Shown here: positions 1 through 5,622 of the stretch, one piece after another
How positions within the stretch are numbered: position 1 is the stretch's first letter
Layout: the number at the start of each line of letters is the position of its first letter
Assembly: GCA_030633645.1 (NCBI GenBank)
Contig: DAOVRY010000079.1
Span: 1-5,622, forward strand
Direction: 5' to 3'
Length of the DNA stretch: 5,622 nucleotides
Source of the DNA: Pseudomonadota bacterium
GTDB taxonomy: Bacteria > Desulfobacterota > DSM-4660 > Desulfatiglandales > B25-G16
Notes under the pieces: generated by a model
Told to the model about the DNA's origin: nothing
Seen by the model: only the letters and a program-made list of their open reading frames with translations
Databases searched by the model: none
Program-made: the position numbers and the translations under genes

Positions 1-1311
1 TCTTTTATCCGGCCTTGCGTATGCCTGATCAAAGAAGGATATCTGAGATGAGAGGGACTGAATCTCGCCTGGTCTGAATACCTTTACCTGGCCAAATTCG
101 CCGTCATATCCCTCCTGTATATAGACCTCACGGTTCCTGAGCCTTTTTATACCCTCTTGCAATATATCATCGCCGATCTCCCCGATTTGCTCATACGAGA
201 GGTCAATGAGAATAGAGAACTCTGCACCACCTTTCTGCAACAGCTGTTCGTACTGCTTATTCACCTCTTTGCTGTTTGGGCCAACTCCCTTGATCTCTGC
301 GATAAGATTCTTCAAGGGAGTCAGGGAATAGAATGGCTCTTTTTGAGGCCGGAGCTCGGGGTCCATCCTATCGGCAAGCTGCATGACCCTGTTCAATACC
401 CCTACTGTTACCTTTTTGCCGCATACCGGACAAATCCCGCCGTGTTGTGCTGTCTCTTGAGGGGTCCAGCAGATACCGCATTTTCGGTGTCCGTCTAAAT
501 GATACTTGCCTTCCTGGGGAAAGAACTCAATCGTACCAAGGAATTTATGGGGACCGCTACCTTTCATTGCACCAGTGATTCCTGAATAAGAAAGCTCTGC
601 ATCAAACAGATTTGCCTCTCTTCCCAGTTTTTCAGGTGAGTGGGCGTCTGAATTTGAAATAATGGTATATTTGTCTAAGAATGAGCAGAGCCAGTTCATG
701 GCGGGATCAGATGAGAGCCCGGTCTCCACTGCAAAGATGTGGTTTGCAAGATCCCCAAAACATTCTTCAATGGTATCATACCCGGATTTGGCACCCAGCA
801 CGGAAAACCACGGCGTCCATATATGGGCAGGAATAAAAACCGCGTCATCACCTGCCTCCAGGGTAATCTCCAATAAATCCCGTGAGGCAATTCCCAGTAT
901 AGGCCTCCCGTCGGATCTGATGTTGCCCATTGTCTCTAGCTTACTCTGCATCTTCTTTACCGTGTCAAATGATGAGGACATGATCAGGTTATGTACCTTT
1001 CGGACCCTACCCCTTTCTTTGTAGATGCTGCTTATCTCTCCAGAGAGAATAAACCTGACCGGTTGGAGCGTTGAAGATGGGAACAGGTCATCATTTCGGC
1101 GATATTCATCTTTGAGTCTGAACAGGCCCTCCTCTGCGGGGATCAGCTTCTCCTTCAGGTCTTCGTACCATCCCGGATGAAATACATCACCTGTTCCCAC
1201 AACGTCGATTCCCTTGCGGCGGGCCCAGAAATCAAGGTTTTCCAGGGTAAGGCCACTGCTGGTAGCAATGGAATAATGGGAGTGAATATGTAAGTCAGCT
1301 ATAAACCGCAT
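1..1311 (-). CDS. EndoQ-like PHP-domain DNA-repair endonuclease, N-terminal 437 residues (possible UvrD fusion)
   Basis: The frame is open from an ATG at 1311-1309 to the window edge, so the C-terminus is missing. The PHP metal-site motifs are all visible: DLHIHS (6-11), GTGDVFHP (39-46, with D42 and H45), SGE (E92), VHN (H107), PAHIW (H163), VETG (E196) and SDAH (D222, H224). A zinc finger follows, with C278, C281, C294 and C297 spaced CxxC-x12-CxxC. A helical segment containing KGVGPNSKEV (341-350) comes next, then QISFF (423-427). This order matches the TIGR00375/endonuclease Q family, which nicks DNA 5' of deaminated bases (uracil, hypoxanthine) and abasic sites and is usually about 400-425 residues long. 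The EndoQ module therefore looks complete, and the frame continuing past it suggests an extra domain. In some proteobacteria this module precedes a UvrD-type helicase; that is remembered, not seen here. The Shine-Dalgarno is weak (TAGG about 10 bases upstream), but the protein begins right at the conserved strand, which supports the start. Family assignment is confident; the exact substrate is inferred. Confidence 0.93.
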   Translation of the reverse strand, partial: MRFIADLHIHSHYSIATSSGLTLENLDFWARRKGIDVVGTGDVFHPGWYEDLKEKLIPAEEGLFRLKDEYRRNDDLFPSSTLQPVRFILSGEISSIYKERGRVRKVHNLIMSSSFDTVKKMQSKLETMGNIRSDGRPILGIASRDLLEITLEAGDDAVFIPAHIWTPWFSVLGAKSGYDTIEECFGDLANHIFAVETGLSSDPAMNWLCSFLDKYTIISNSDAHSPEKLGREANLFDAELSYSGITGAMKGSGPHKFLGTIEFFPQEGKYHLDGHRKCGICWTPQETAQHGGICPVCGKKVTVGVLNRVMQLADRMDPELRPQKEPFYSLTPLKNLIAEIKGVGPNSKEVNKQYEQLLQKGGAEFSILIDLSYEQIGEIGDDILQEGIKRLRNREVYIQEGYDGEFGQVKVFRPGEIQSLSSQISFFDQAYARPDKR

Positions 1312-1330
1312 ATTAAATGCCTAAAATATG
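1309..1330 (-). promoter_or_regulatory. AT-rich inverted repeat enclosing the start codon of the EndoQ-like gene
   Basis: CATATT (1309-1314) and AATATG (1325-1330) are perfect 6-base inverted repeats separated by 10 bases. In the minus-strand transcript the second arm ends with the AUG start codon, and the only Shine-Dalgarno-like bases (UAGG) lie in the loop. Pairing would partly hide the start codon. The stem is all A/U apart from one G-C pair, so it would be weak. A regulatory role is speculative and chance is a real alternative. Confidence 0.25.
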
Positions 1331-1342
1331 AAGTGTGTTAAA
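1331..1342. repeat. 12-bp direct repeat, left copy
   Basis: AAGTGTGTTAAA here is identical to the copy at 1619-1630, and the palindromic element lies between them. The repeat could be a relic of an insertion, since its two copies bracket 276 bp, or a pair of binding sites in the divergent region. This copy lies 20 bases upstream of the EndoQ-like start codon. What is observed is only the identity; the role is unknown. Confidence 0.4.
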
Positions 1343-1352
1343 GTTGGCAAAC

Positions 1353-1527
1353 TCGTAAAAAGTGTTTTGTGAACGAGATTGAGCATTTTGGGAGAAAAGC
1401 GCTTGAGATGTGCAGCGTTAAGAAATGCTAACTGTTTGAGGGCCTTATACCGAGTTTTAGCATTTTAGCTGAACATCTTAAGTGCGCCCAAAATGCTCAC
1501 GCAGTGAGCAAAATTGACTTTTTACGA
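1353..1527. repeat. Palindromic MITE-like element, about 175 bp
   Basis: The ends are perfect 11-base inverted repeats: TCGTAAAAAGT at 1353-1363 and its complement at 1517-1527. Further inward, GAGCATTTTGGG (1381-1392) pairs perfectly with 1487-1498, AGATGT (1406-1411) pairs with 1473-1478, and CAGC plus AATGCTAA in the left arm pair with the matching bases in 1456-1471. Together they form one long imperfect hairpin with a loop of about 20 bases near 1436-1455. There is no open frame inside that could be a transposase. The structure fits a non-autonomous transposable element or another mobile palindromic repeat. A stable structured RNA is the alternative. No obvious target-site duplication lies directly at the ends, and the number of genomic copies cannot be judged from this window. 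Confidence 0.72.
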
Positions 1528-1846
1528 ATGCATCAAGATTTGTAGCAAAAAACGTTTTAATGACCGCTCAAAGGCATTTCCGTTTGGGCAACAGCCTGTC
1601 AAGATCTGGCACTATCTTAAGTGTGTTAAAAATACCACACTTATTTTCCGAATACAACAAGAGCACTCATTGGGTTTGCGAGTTAACTTATTGTTATTTC
1701 ACATAATTTAGTAATCTGCATTCCAACGGCAAGGTTATTGCACTGCAATTCTCCATTGGGCAGCAGCCATCACTAATGACCTTTTCAGAGAAAGGGTCCA
1801 AGGTCTAAGCAGAGACCAAAATCATCGAGTTGTAATGGATATCGAA
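1528..1846. other. Intergenic stretch with no recognisable gene
   Basis: This AT-rich stretch between the palindromic element and the ribosome binding site of the barrel gene holds no frame that looks like protein. The longest plus-strand frame (1514-1711, 65 codons) begins inside the end of the palindromic element, lacks a Shine-Dalgarno sequence and resembles nothing I know. The stretch does hold a 12-bp repeat copy and an inverted repeat (1618-1643), plus a small 5-bp hairpin, GGTCT (1802-1806) with AGACC (1813-1817). The promoter for the barrel gene should lie here, but no convincing -35/-10 pair is visible, so it may need an activator or another sigma factor. Confidence 0.5.
1618..1643. 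repeat. 8-bp inverted repeat overlapping the second direct-repeat copy
   Basis: TAAGTGTG (1618-1625) and CACACTTA (1636-1643) are perfect inverted repeats around a 10-base AT-rich spacer. The first arm includes most of the right copy of the 12-bp direct repeat (1619-1630). On the plus strand the hairpin is followed by TTATTTT, so a weak Rho-independent terminator is possible. A palindromic operator is equally possible. The half-site AAGTGTG therefore occurs three times in this divergent region: at 1331, at 1619 and inverted at 1636. Confidence 0.4.
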
Positions 1847-1853
1847 AAGGAGG
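1847..1853 (+). promoter_or_regulatory. Strong Shine-Dalgarno sequence that fixes the GTG start
   Basis: AAGGAGG is a near-perfect complement to the 16S rRNA 3' end and lies 9 bases before the GTG at 1863. This decides the GTG start over the nearby ATG at 1871, which is in another frame. Confidence 0.85.
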
Positions 1854-1862
1854 AATAGGCCG

Positions 1863-2483
1863 GTGAAGAGATGGTCCGTATTATTACTGTTTGCATTCTT
1901 ATTGGCTTTGGTTTTCTTCAGGGTCGCGTATGCAGATTGTAGGAGATTCGCAGTTTCAGAAGAACTCAGCACGTTATTCCTGGGAAAGAACTTCACAACA
2001 TGGCTCACATGCAGTCCCTTTACAAGCACGGGTTTGGATTGTCAAAACCTTAGTTTCATTCGTACCAGGGGCATAGCTGAATACAACCTGTTTGACAGTG
2101 ATTTCTCATTTAGAAAGAGCTCCCTGTTAAACAATAGTGAATTAAACGGGAAAGAAAAGGCATGGCACGAATATGCTTTTGATCCTAAAGCCCTTATGCC
2201 GGCTGAACTGGGCATTCGGGAAGCCAGCATTGACTTCGGTAAGCTGGCACCTCATGTGGGGATTGATTGGGGTCACGGAATAGGGGAAAACAATAAATGG
2301 GTGCTTTCCTTCGACCTGGGTATTTCTCTCCAGGGTTCTCCTAATCTTCACCATGATTCATATGGTTCAGTAACCACCAATCCAAACCTCCTGGCACATT
2401 TAGATAGAGAAAAGCAGGATCTCACCGATCAAATAAAAAATGCCTTCCCATTCTTCGGCCTTGGGATAATCTATAAGTTTTAG
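1863..2483 (+). CDS. Small outer-membrane beta-barrel protein, function unknown
   Basis: The product is 206 residues with a GTG start. Residues 1-24 are a classical signal peptide: MKR, a hydrophobic core to about residue 19, and an AYA signal-peptidase I site at 22-24. No lipobox is present even though C26 is close. The C-terminal half holds alternating strands: DFGKLAPHVGIDWG (124-137), KWVLSFDLGISLQGSP (145-160), a charged extracellular-type loop with DREKQDLTDQIKN (181-193) and a last strand ending GLGIIYKF. The terminal phenylalanine and aromatic spacing match the signal read by the BAM assembly machine. This layout resembles a widespread family of uncharacterised proteobacterial outer-membrane proteins. 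In that family, as I remember it, a DW-x-PF strand and a glycine-rich hairpin follow a segment like residues 82-89. Here L89 joins directly to NNSELNG, so about 15-18 residues appear to be missing without loss of frame. It could be a working short variant or the start of decay. Cysteines 26, 50 and 60 might form a periplasmic disulfide. Membrane location is well supported; function is not known. Confidence 0.85.
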   Translation: MKRWSVLLLFAFLLALVFFRVAYADCRRFAVSEELSTLFLGKNFTTWLTCSPFTSTGLDCQNLSFIRTRGIAEYNLFDSDFSFRKSSLLNNSELNGKEKAWHEYAFDPKALMPAELGIREASIDFGKLAPHVGIDWGHGIGENNKWVLSFDLGISLQGSPNLHHDSYGSVTTNPNLLAHLDREKQDLTDQIKNAFPFFGLGIIYKF

Positions 2484-2550
2484 CAGTCCATGTCCTAACC
2501 CGGATAAACCGGAAATCCCTGTCCCGTTAAATGCCTTTTTCTATTTAGCC

Positions 2551-2622
2551 GGGGGGCTTCGAGTTTTAGGTTTTACCGAGAAGCGCCCCACACACTCCTA
2601 TGGGGTGCCTACTCAAAGGCAC
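2551..2622. repeat. Cluster of three overlapping, competing hairpins
   Basis: Stem 1 pairs 2551-2560 with 2580-2589: 10 bp with one G-G mismatch and a 19-base loop. Stem 2 pairs 2583-2590 with 2601-2608: 8 bp including one G-T wobble and a 10-base loop. Stem 3 pairs GTGCCT (2605-2610) perfectly with AGGCAC (2617-2622) around a 6-base loop. Each stem shares bases with the next, so stems 1 and 3 can form together but stem 2 excludes both. No T run follows stem 3. It may act as a processing or terminator-like 3' end for the barrel mRNA, or be a degenerate extragenic repeat. Confidence 0.4.
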
Positions 2623-2724
2623 ATCATCTGGGCGTGGATTATTTGCTCTTAACGCTCTTGCCATAATATACAGGCTATATACCGCTCAATAGCTCATTTC
2701 TGGAGCCGACCCTAATTTTTCGAT

Positions 2725-2752
2725 TTGAATATTGAGAAACAAACCTTATAAT
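2725..2752 (+). promoter_or_regulatory. Sigma-70-type promoter of the AsmA-like gene
   Basis: TTGAAT at 2725-2730 (four of six matches to TTGACA) is followed, after a 16-base spacer, by a perfect TATAAT at 2747-2752. An AT-rich tract, TAATTTTT (2713-2720), lies just before the -35 and could serve as an UP element. The predicted start of transcription is near 2759, which leaves a leader of about 36 bases before the ATG at 2795. This suggests the AsmA-like gene is transcribed independently of the barrel gene. Confidence 0.65.
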
Positions 2753-2794
2753 CCGTAAGCAGCATAAAGATTCCTCTCAGGCCGATACCGATCT

Positions 2795-5622
2795 ATGAGT
2801 AAACGCAGAAAAACAGCCCTCTGGGTAACAGGAACCGTAGGATGCCTTTTGGTTCTCCTGTTAGCCCTCATTCTCCTTTTGCCCCACTTAATCAACCTGG
2901 AACCGATAAGGGACAAGATACAGGCCACTGTTTCTCAGAAACTAGGGGGTGAACTGGAATTTCAACGGATTGCTCTTTCATTTCTCCCACTTCCCCATGT
3001 GGTGATTCATCAGACAAGCCTATCCATCCCAGGAAAAGTCAGCGGTACTTTGGAGTCCTTGGAAGTTCATCCCAAGATACTTCCTCTCCTCAGGGGTAAA
3101 TTGCGCATCGCAAAAGTCCAGGTGCAAAGACCTGATTTCAAAATTAAACTCCCGGAAATCCGTGTCAAAAAGACGGGGAGAACAAAGCCTGCCGCCCCTT
3201 CTCCGGATATTGAAAAAACACTGGCCCATTTGTTAGCGCCTTTGGCATTGAACGCACCCGACCTTATCGTTGAAATTAAAGACGGCAGGTTGGATTTTTC
3301 CGAGCAGGGTCAGCCCGGCTTTTCTCTCAGTAATATTCATGTACGTATTGTTTTTCCGCCAAGCGGATTCAGAATTCATCTAGCTTGTGCCTCCAATCTT
3401 TGGGAAAAAATTGGAGTGGAGGGAACATTAGATTCACAGAACCTCAAGGGCAAGGGCCTTATTAATCTGACAAACTTCCAACCCCATGTGCTCACGAGTT
3501 ACCTTTTTCCTGATGCTCCTCAGCAGCTTACAGACTCTCAAGTCAATTTAACCTGCGGGTTTAAGTTTGACGGTCTCAAAGCCTTGCAGGCGGAGTTGGA
3601 AGGATCTGTCCCTCGCTTGGCCTTTCAGCGGGGAAATGAGAAATTGGTCGTAGAAGGCAAGAGCCTGAAAGCCTCCTTTCAGATGGATCCGGATAAGAAA
3701 GCGTTTTCACTCACTGAACTGAATCTGGATTATCCTCAGCTCACCATGTCTGGAAAACTTCTCATAAATCGGGCTTCTCCCCAGATCAATGTTGAACTTG
3801 AAGGCAGAGACGTCGATATTTCCTCGATCCGGGAAACAGTCCTCGTTCTGGCAGGAGATAACCCCGATGTTCAGGAAATTCTTCACATTGTAAAAGGTGG
3901 AAAGGTAACCTTTGTCGCCCTTACGGCTCAAGGAAGTAGACTGGCTGATTTGGGAAACCTCGAAAATATTCTTATCAGAGCCAGCATACTTGAGGGGAAA
4001 ATCTCCGTGCCGGACGTTGATTTGGATCTTGAGGATGTGAAAGGTGAAGCGATCATTTCTCAAGGCATACTGGAAGGGGAAAACCTTGAAGCACGCCTGG
4101 GGAACACTTGGGCACGTAACGGGAAATTGAAACTGGGTCTGGAGGGAAAAGATGCTCCATTTCATCTGGACATTCTGGTACAGGCTGATCTGACAGAACT
4201 CCCTCCAATTATGAAGCGCCTAGTTGACGATAAATCTTTCTTAGGAGAGATCAGCCTCATACAAGACCTTAAGGGCAGCGCGACAGGGAGATTGGTTCTG
4301 GGTGAAAGCACAGAATTGGTCAAAGTGCGTCTGGATATCTCGGAATTCAATCTGTCCGCCAAATACCAGAGAATTCCATATCCACTGGAAATGAGCGGGG
4401 GGCGTTTCTCCTACGATGAAAAGAAAATCAGTGTAGAGAACTTGAGTGTCAACCTAGGAAAGTCCTCCTTTTCTCGGCTCTCTGCCGGTTTGGACTTGGG
4501 AAAAGCACTTTACTTGGATGTTAAATCCGGAAAGGCCGATGTCTTTTTGGATGAGATCCATTCTTGGCTTACGTCGCTTGAAAGGTCTCCTGTAAAACCT
4601 ACAGATTTAAGAGCCCTGAAAGGTACCCTTACGCTATCTTCAGTCCGTTACAAGGGCGCGTTGGCAGAGCCCGGAACGTTCGATTTTGAATCGACAGGTG
4701 AAATGAACGATGTTGTGGTGAATACTGCCGTATTACCAAGCCCGATCCAAGTGAAAAAGGCACGCTTTTTTGTAATTGGGGATGCTACCAATCAAAAGGG
4801 TACGTTAGAGTATGCTCAGATATCCATGTTGGATGCCTCGATGAATATCTCGGGTACTTTTGATGATTACTTTGAGGGCCTTAATAACTTTGATGTAAGC
4901 CTTTATGGGGATATGGGGCCGGAGTCATTTCGATGGGTCTCAAAGCTTATCCACCTGCCACCCCAACTGACATTACCGGCTCCCCTGTCTGTTTCAGAAG
5001 CTCGCCTCGTCCGCGAAAAGGGTACCAAAATATCTTTCAAGGCAAGTCTGGCTGTGCAAGGAGGTCCGAATGTCTCTTTAGATATTCTTAAAAGTCCAGA
5101 GGAGTTAAGGATCAAAAATCTGGTGATCCGTGACGAAAAATCCGATGCTTCCCTAACGCTTAACCTTAAAAATCGGGTTTTGGGCCTCACCTTTTCCGGT
5201 AAATTGAACGAAAAAACACTGGAGAAAATCTTTCCCGTATACAGATTTCGCGATGGCTGGGTACAGGGAGATTTTCGGGCACACATTTTGACGGATCAAC
5301 CGATGAGATCTACGGCCGAAGGAAGACTGGAAGCAGAACATCTTACCCTGTTCCTATGGCAATCTCAGCCGCCTTTGGAAATCGACAAAGTCTCACTGGA
5401 TGCCAAGGGAAATGGTATCACATTAGAATCGGTTATTTTTGCGTGGGGGGAAGAGCGCTTCTCCCTTAAAGGGAATGTAGAAGTTTCAGAAGAGGGGTTC
5501 AACCTCGATATGGACCTTGCCGCTGATAGCTTAGACGCGCAGAAAGTGCAAGCTCTTATGGCCAAATCGGACAAGGAGCCGGCCGGAGCAGGTAAGGAAC
5601 CGGCCGATGCACAAAGAAAAGA
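2795..5622 (+). CDS. Large AsmA-like inner-membrane-anchored periplasmic protein, C-terminus cut off
   Basis: The frame runs without a stop from ATG at 2795 to the window edge, giving 942 full codons plus two bases. The ATG is the only possible start after the in-frame TAA at 2765-2767. The Shine-Dalgarno is poor (CAGG, about 13 bases upstream). After MSKRRK a single hydrophobic helix spans about residues 8-30, so the short N-terminus stays in the cytoplasm and the rest is periplasmic. Residues 37-120 have the AsmA-type opening: an amphipathic IRDKIQATVSQKLGG, LSFLPLPHVVIHQTSLSIPG (61-80), and the PKILPLLRGKLRIAKV segment (93-108). PDLIVEIKDGRLDF (155-168) is another family hallmark. Long runs of alternating beta strands follow, with KGSATGRLVLG-type (493-503) and LKGTLTLSS-type (608-616) repeats. 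AsmA-like proteins are thought to form a hydrophobic groove that carries or organises envelope lipids. That role is inferred here. Related proteins are usually about 1,100-1,300 residues, so perhaps 150-350 residues lie beyond the window. No catalytic motifs are seen. Confidence 0.88.
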   Translation, partial: MSKRRKTALWVTGTVGCLLVLLLALILLLPHLINLEPIRDKIQATVSQKLGGELEFQRIALSFLPLPHVVIHQTSLSIPGKVSGTLESLEVHPKILPLLRGKLRIAKVQVQRPDFKIKLPEIRVKKTGRTKPAAPSPDIEKTLAHLLAPLALNAPDLIVEIKDGRLDFSEQGQPGFSLSNIHVRIVFPPSGFRIHLACASNLWEKIGVEGTLDSQNLKGKGLINLTNFQPHVLTSYLFPDAPQQLTDSQVNLTCGFKFDGLKALQAELEGSVPRLAFQRGNEKLVVEGKSLKASFQMDPDKKAFSLTELNLDYPQLTMSGKLLINRASPQINVELEGRDVDISSIRETVLVLAGDNPDVQEILHIVKGGKVTFVALTAQGSRLADLGNLENILIRASILEGKISVPDVDLDLEDVKGEAIISQGILEGENLEARLGNTWARNGKLKLGLEGKDAPFHLDILVQADLTELPPIMKRLVDDKSFLGEISLIQDLKGSATGRLVLGESTELVKVRLDISEFNLSAKYQRIPYPLEMSGGRFSYDEKKISVENLSVNLGKSSFSRLSAGLDLGKALYLDVKSGKADVFLDEIHSWLTSLERSPVKPTDLRALKGTLTLSSVRYKGALAEPGTFDFESTGEMNDVVVNTAVLPSPIQVKKARFFVIGDATNQKGTLEYAQISMLDASMNISGTFDDYFEGLNNFDVSLYGDMGPESFRWVSKLIHLPPQLTLPAPLSVSEARLVREKGTKISFKASLAVQGGPNVSLDILKSPEELRIKNLVIRDEKSDASLTLNLKNRVLGLTFSGKLNEKTLEKIFPVYRFRDGWVQGDFRAHILTDQPMRSTAEGRLEAEHLTLFLWQSQPPLEIDKVSLDAKGNGITLESVIFAWGEERFSLKGNVEVSEEGFNLDMDLAADSLDAQKVQALMAKSDKEPAGAGKEPADAQRK
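5573..5614 (+). repeat. Two tandem 21-bp units encoding a KEPA-rich linker
   Basis: Within the AsmA-like gene, 5573-5593 and 5594-5614 are tandem 21-base units. Their first 13 bases differ at only one position (AAGGAG/A followed by CCGGCCG). They encode KEPAGAG and KEPADAQ (residues 927-940). The composition, rich in K, E, P, A and G, differs from the surrounding beta-rich sequence and looks like a flexible linker between the main groove and the missing C-terminal segment. The near-identity suggests a recent slippage duplication. Confidence 0.6.

Larger units (their letters stand above)
2484..2794. other. 311-bp gap between the barrel gene and the AsmA-like gene
   Basis: No frame here looks coding. 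The first part has a group of overlapping hairpins (2551-2622) and the last part a sigma-70-type promoter (2725-2752). No classical terminator, meaning a GC-rich stem followed directly by a T run, is visible after the barrel gene; the TTTTT at 2536-2540 has no good stem before it. Confidence 0.6.

Noticed and set aside
157..498. 113-codon plus-strand open frame
   Set aside because: It is a shadow lying opposite the EndoQ-like gene, whose minus-strand frame has clear PHP and zinc-finger motifs.
662..1024. 120-codon plus-strand open frame
   Set aside because: It overlaps conserved PHP residues on the other strand and has no ribosome binding site or recognisable protein features.
1323..1350. 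Possible minus-strand promoter for the EndoQ-like gene (TTGCCA, 16-base spacer, TATTTT)
   Set aside because: The implied transcription start is only about 5 bases before the ATG, which would remove the ribosome binding site. The match is also modest, so it is not listed as a feature.
1514..1711. 65-codon plus-strand frame in the intergenic region
   Set aside because: It starts inside the palindromic element end, has no Shine-Dalgarno sequence and shows no domain, signal peptide or family likeness.
1863..2483. Frameshifted pseudogene interpretation of the barrel gene
   Set aside because: The frame is uninterrupted from a strong ribosome binding site and signal peptide to a proper terminal F. 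The missing segment looks like an in-frame deletion, so it is kept as a CDS.
2499..2540. Terminator after the barrel gene (CCGG-ATAAA-CCGG followed later by TTTTT)
   Set aside because: The stem is only 4 bp and the T run is more than 20 bases away, so it does not have terminator geometry.
2643..2681. Second promoter-like pair in the gap (TTGCTC or TTGCCA with TAATAT or TATATA)
   Set aside because: Spacers of 12-15 bases are too short, and the pair at 2725-2752 is much better.
3707..4165. 152-codon minus-strand frame
   Set aside because: It is fully inside the AsmA-like gene on the other strand. The plus-strand frame is continuous for 942 codons with a family-like beta pattern.
4903..5286. 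127-codon minus-strand frame
   Set aside because: It is also a shadow of the AsmA-like gene, with no initiation signal or protein-like pattern.

Overview
The window is about 5.6 kb of bacterial chromosome with three protein genes, two of which are cut by the window edges. The PHP/EndoQ-type protein, the long AsmA-like envelope protein and the short palindromic repeat together resemble Desulfobacterota (the former Deltaproteobacteria, sulfate-reducer or syntroph relatives). That assignment is inference from protein style. A Gram-negative cell is better supported, because one product has a signal peptide and an outer-membrane beta-barrel C-terminus.

Left part (1-1311, minus strand): the first 437 residues of a PHP-fold protein of the endonuclease Q (EndoQ/TIGR00375) type. 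It shows all the PHP metal-ligand motifs, a four-cysteine zinc finger and a sliding-clamp-binding-like pentapeptide just before the window edge. The reading frame is still open at base 1. In related bacteria this module is often fused to a UvrD-type helicase, so a fusion is plausible here but cannot be seen.

Divergent intergenic region (1312-1862): a nearly complete palindrome of about 175 bp (1353-1527) with matching 11-bp ends, which looks like a MITE or other non-autonomous repeat. A 12-bp direct repeat occurs on both sides of it. There is also an 8-bp inverted repeat and a strong Shine-Dalgarno sequence for the next gene. No convincing gene lies here.

Middle (1863-2483, plus strand): a small secreted beta-barrel outer-membrane protein of 206 residues that starts with GTG. 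Compared with the family as I remember it, it seems to lack one internal hairpin. A 311-bp gap follows, with a run of overlapping, mutually exclusive hairpins and then a good sigma-70-type promoter with a perfect TATAAT.

Right part (2795 to the end, plus strand): the first 942 residues of a large AsmA-like protein, anchored in the inner membrane by one N-terminal helix and otherwise periplasmic and beta-rich. It runs off the right edge.

The barrel protein and the AsmA-like protein both belong to the envelope, but each has its own expression signals and they need not be functionally linked. The EndoQ-like gene is a separate, divergent DNA-repair gene. I see no CRISPR array, tRNA, rRNA, toxin-antitoxin pair or defence island, and no clear evidence of an undescribed multi-gene system. 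The most unusual items are the palindromic element, the clamp motif with its possible helicase fusion, and the shortened barrel.
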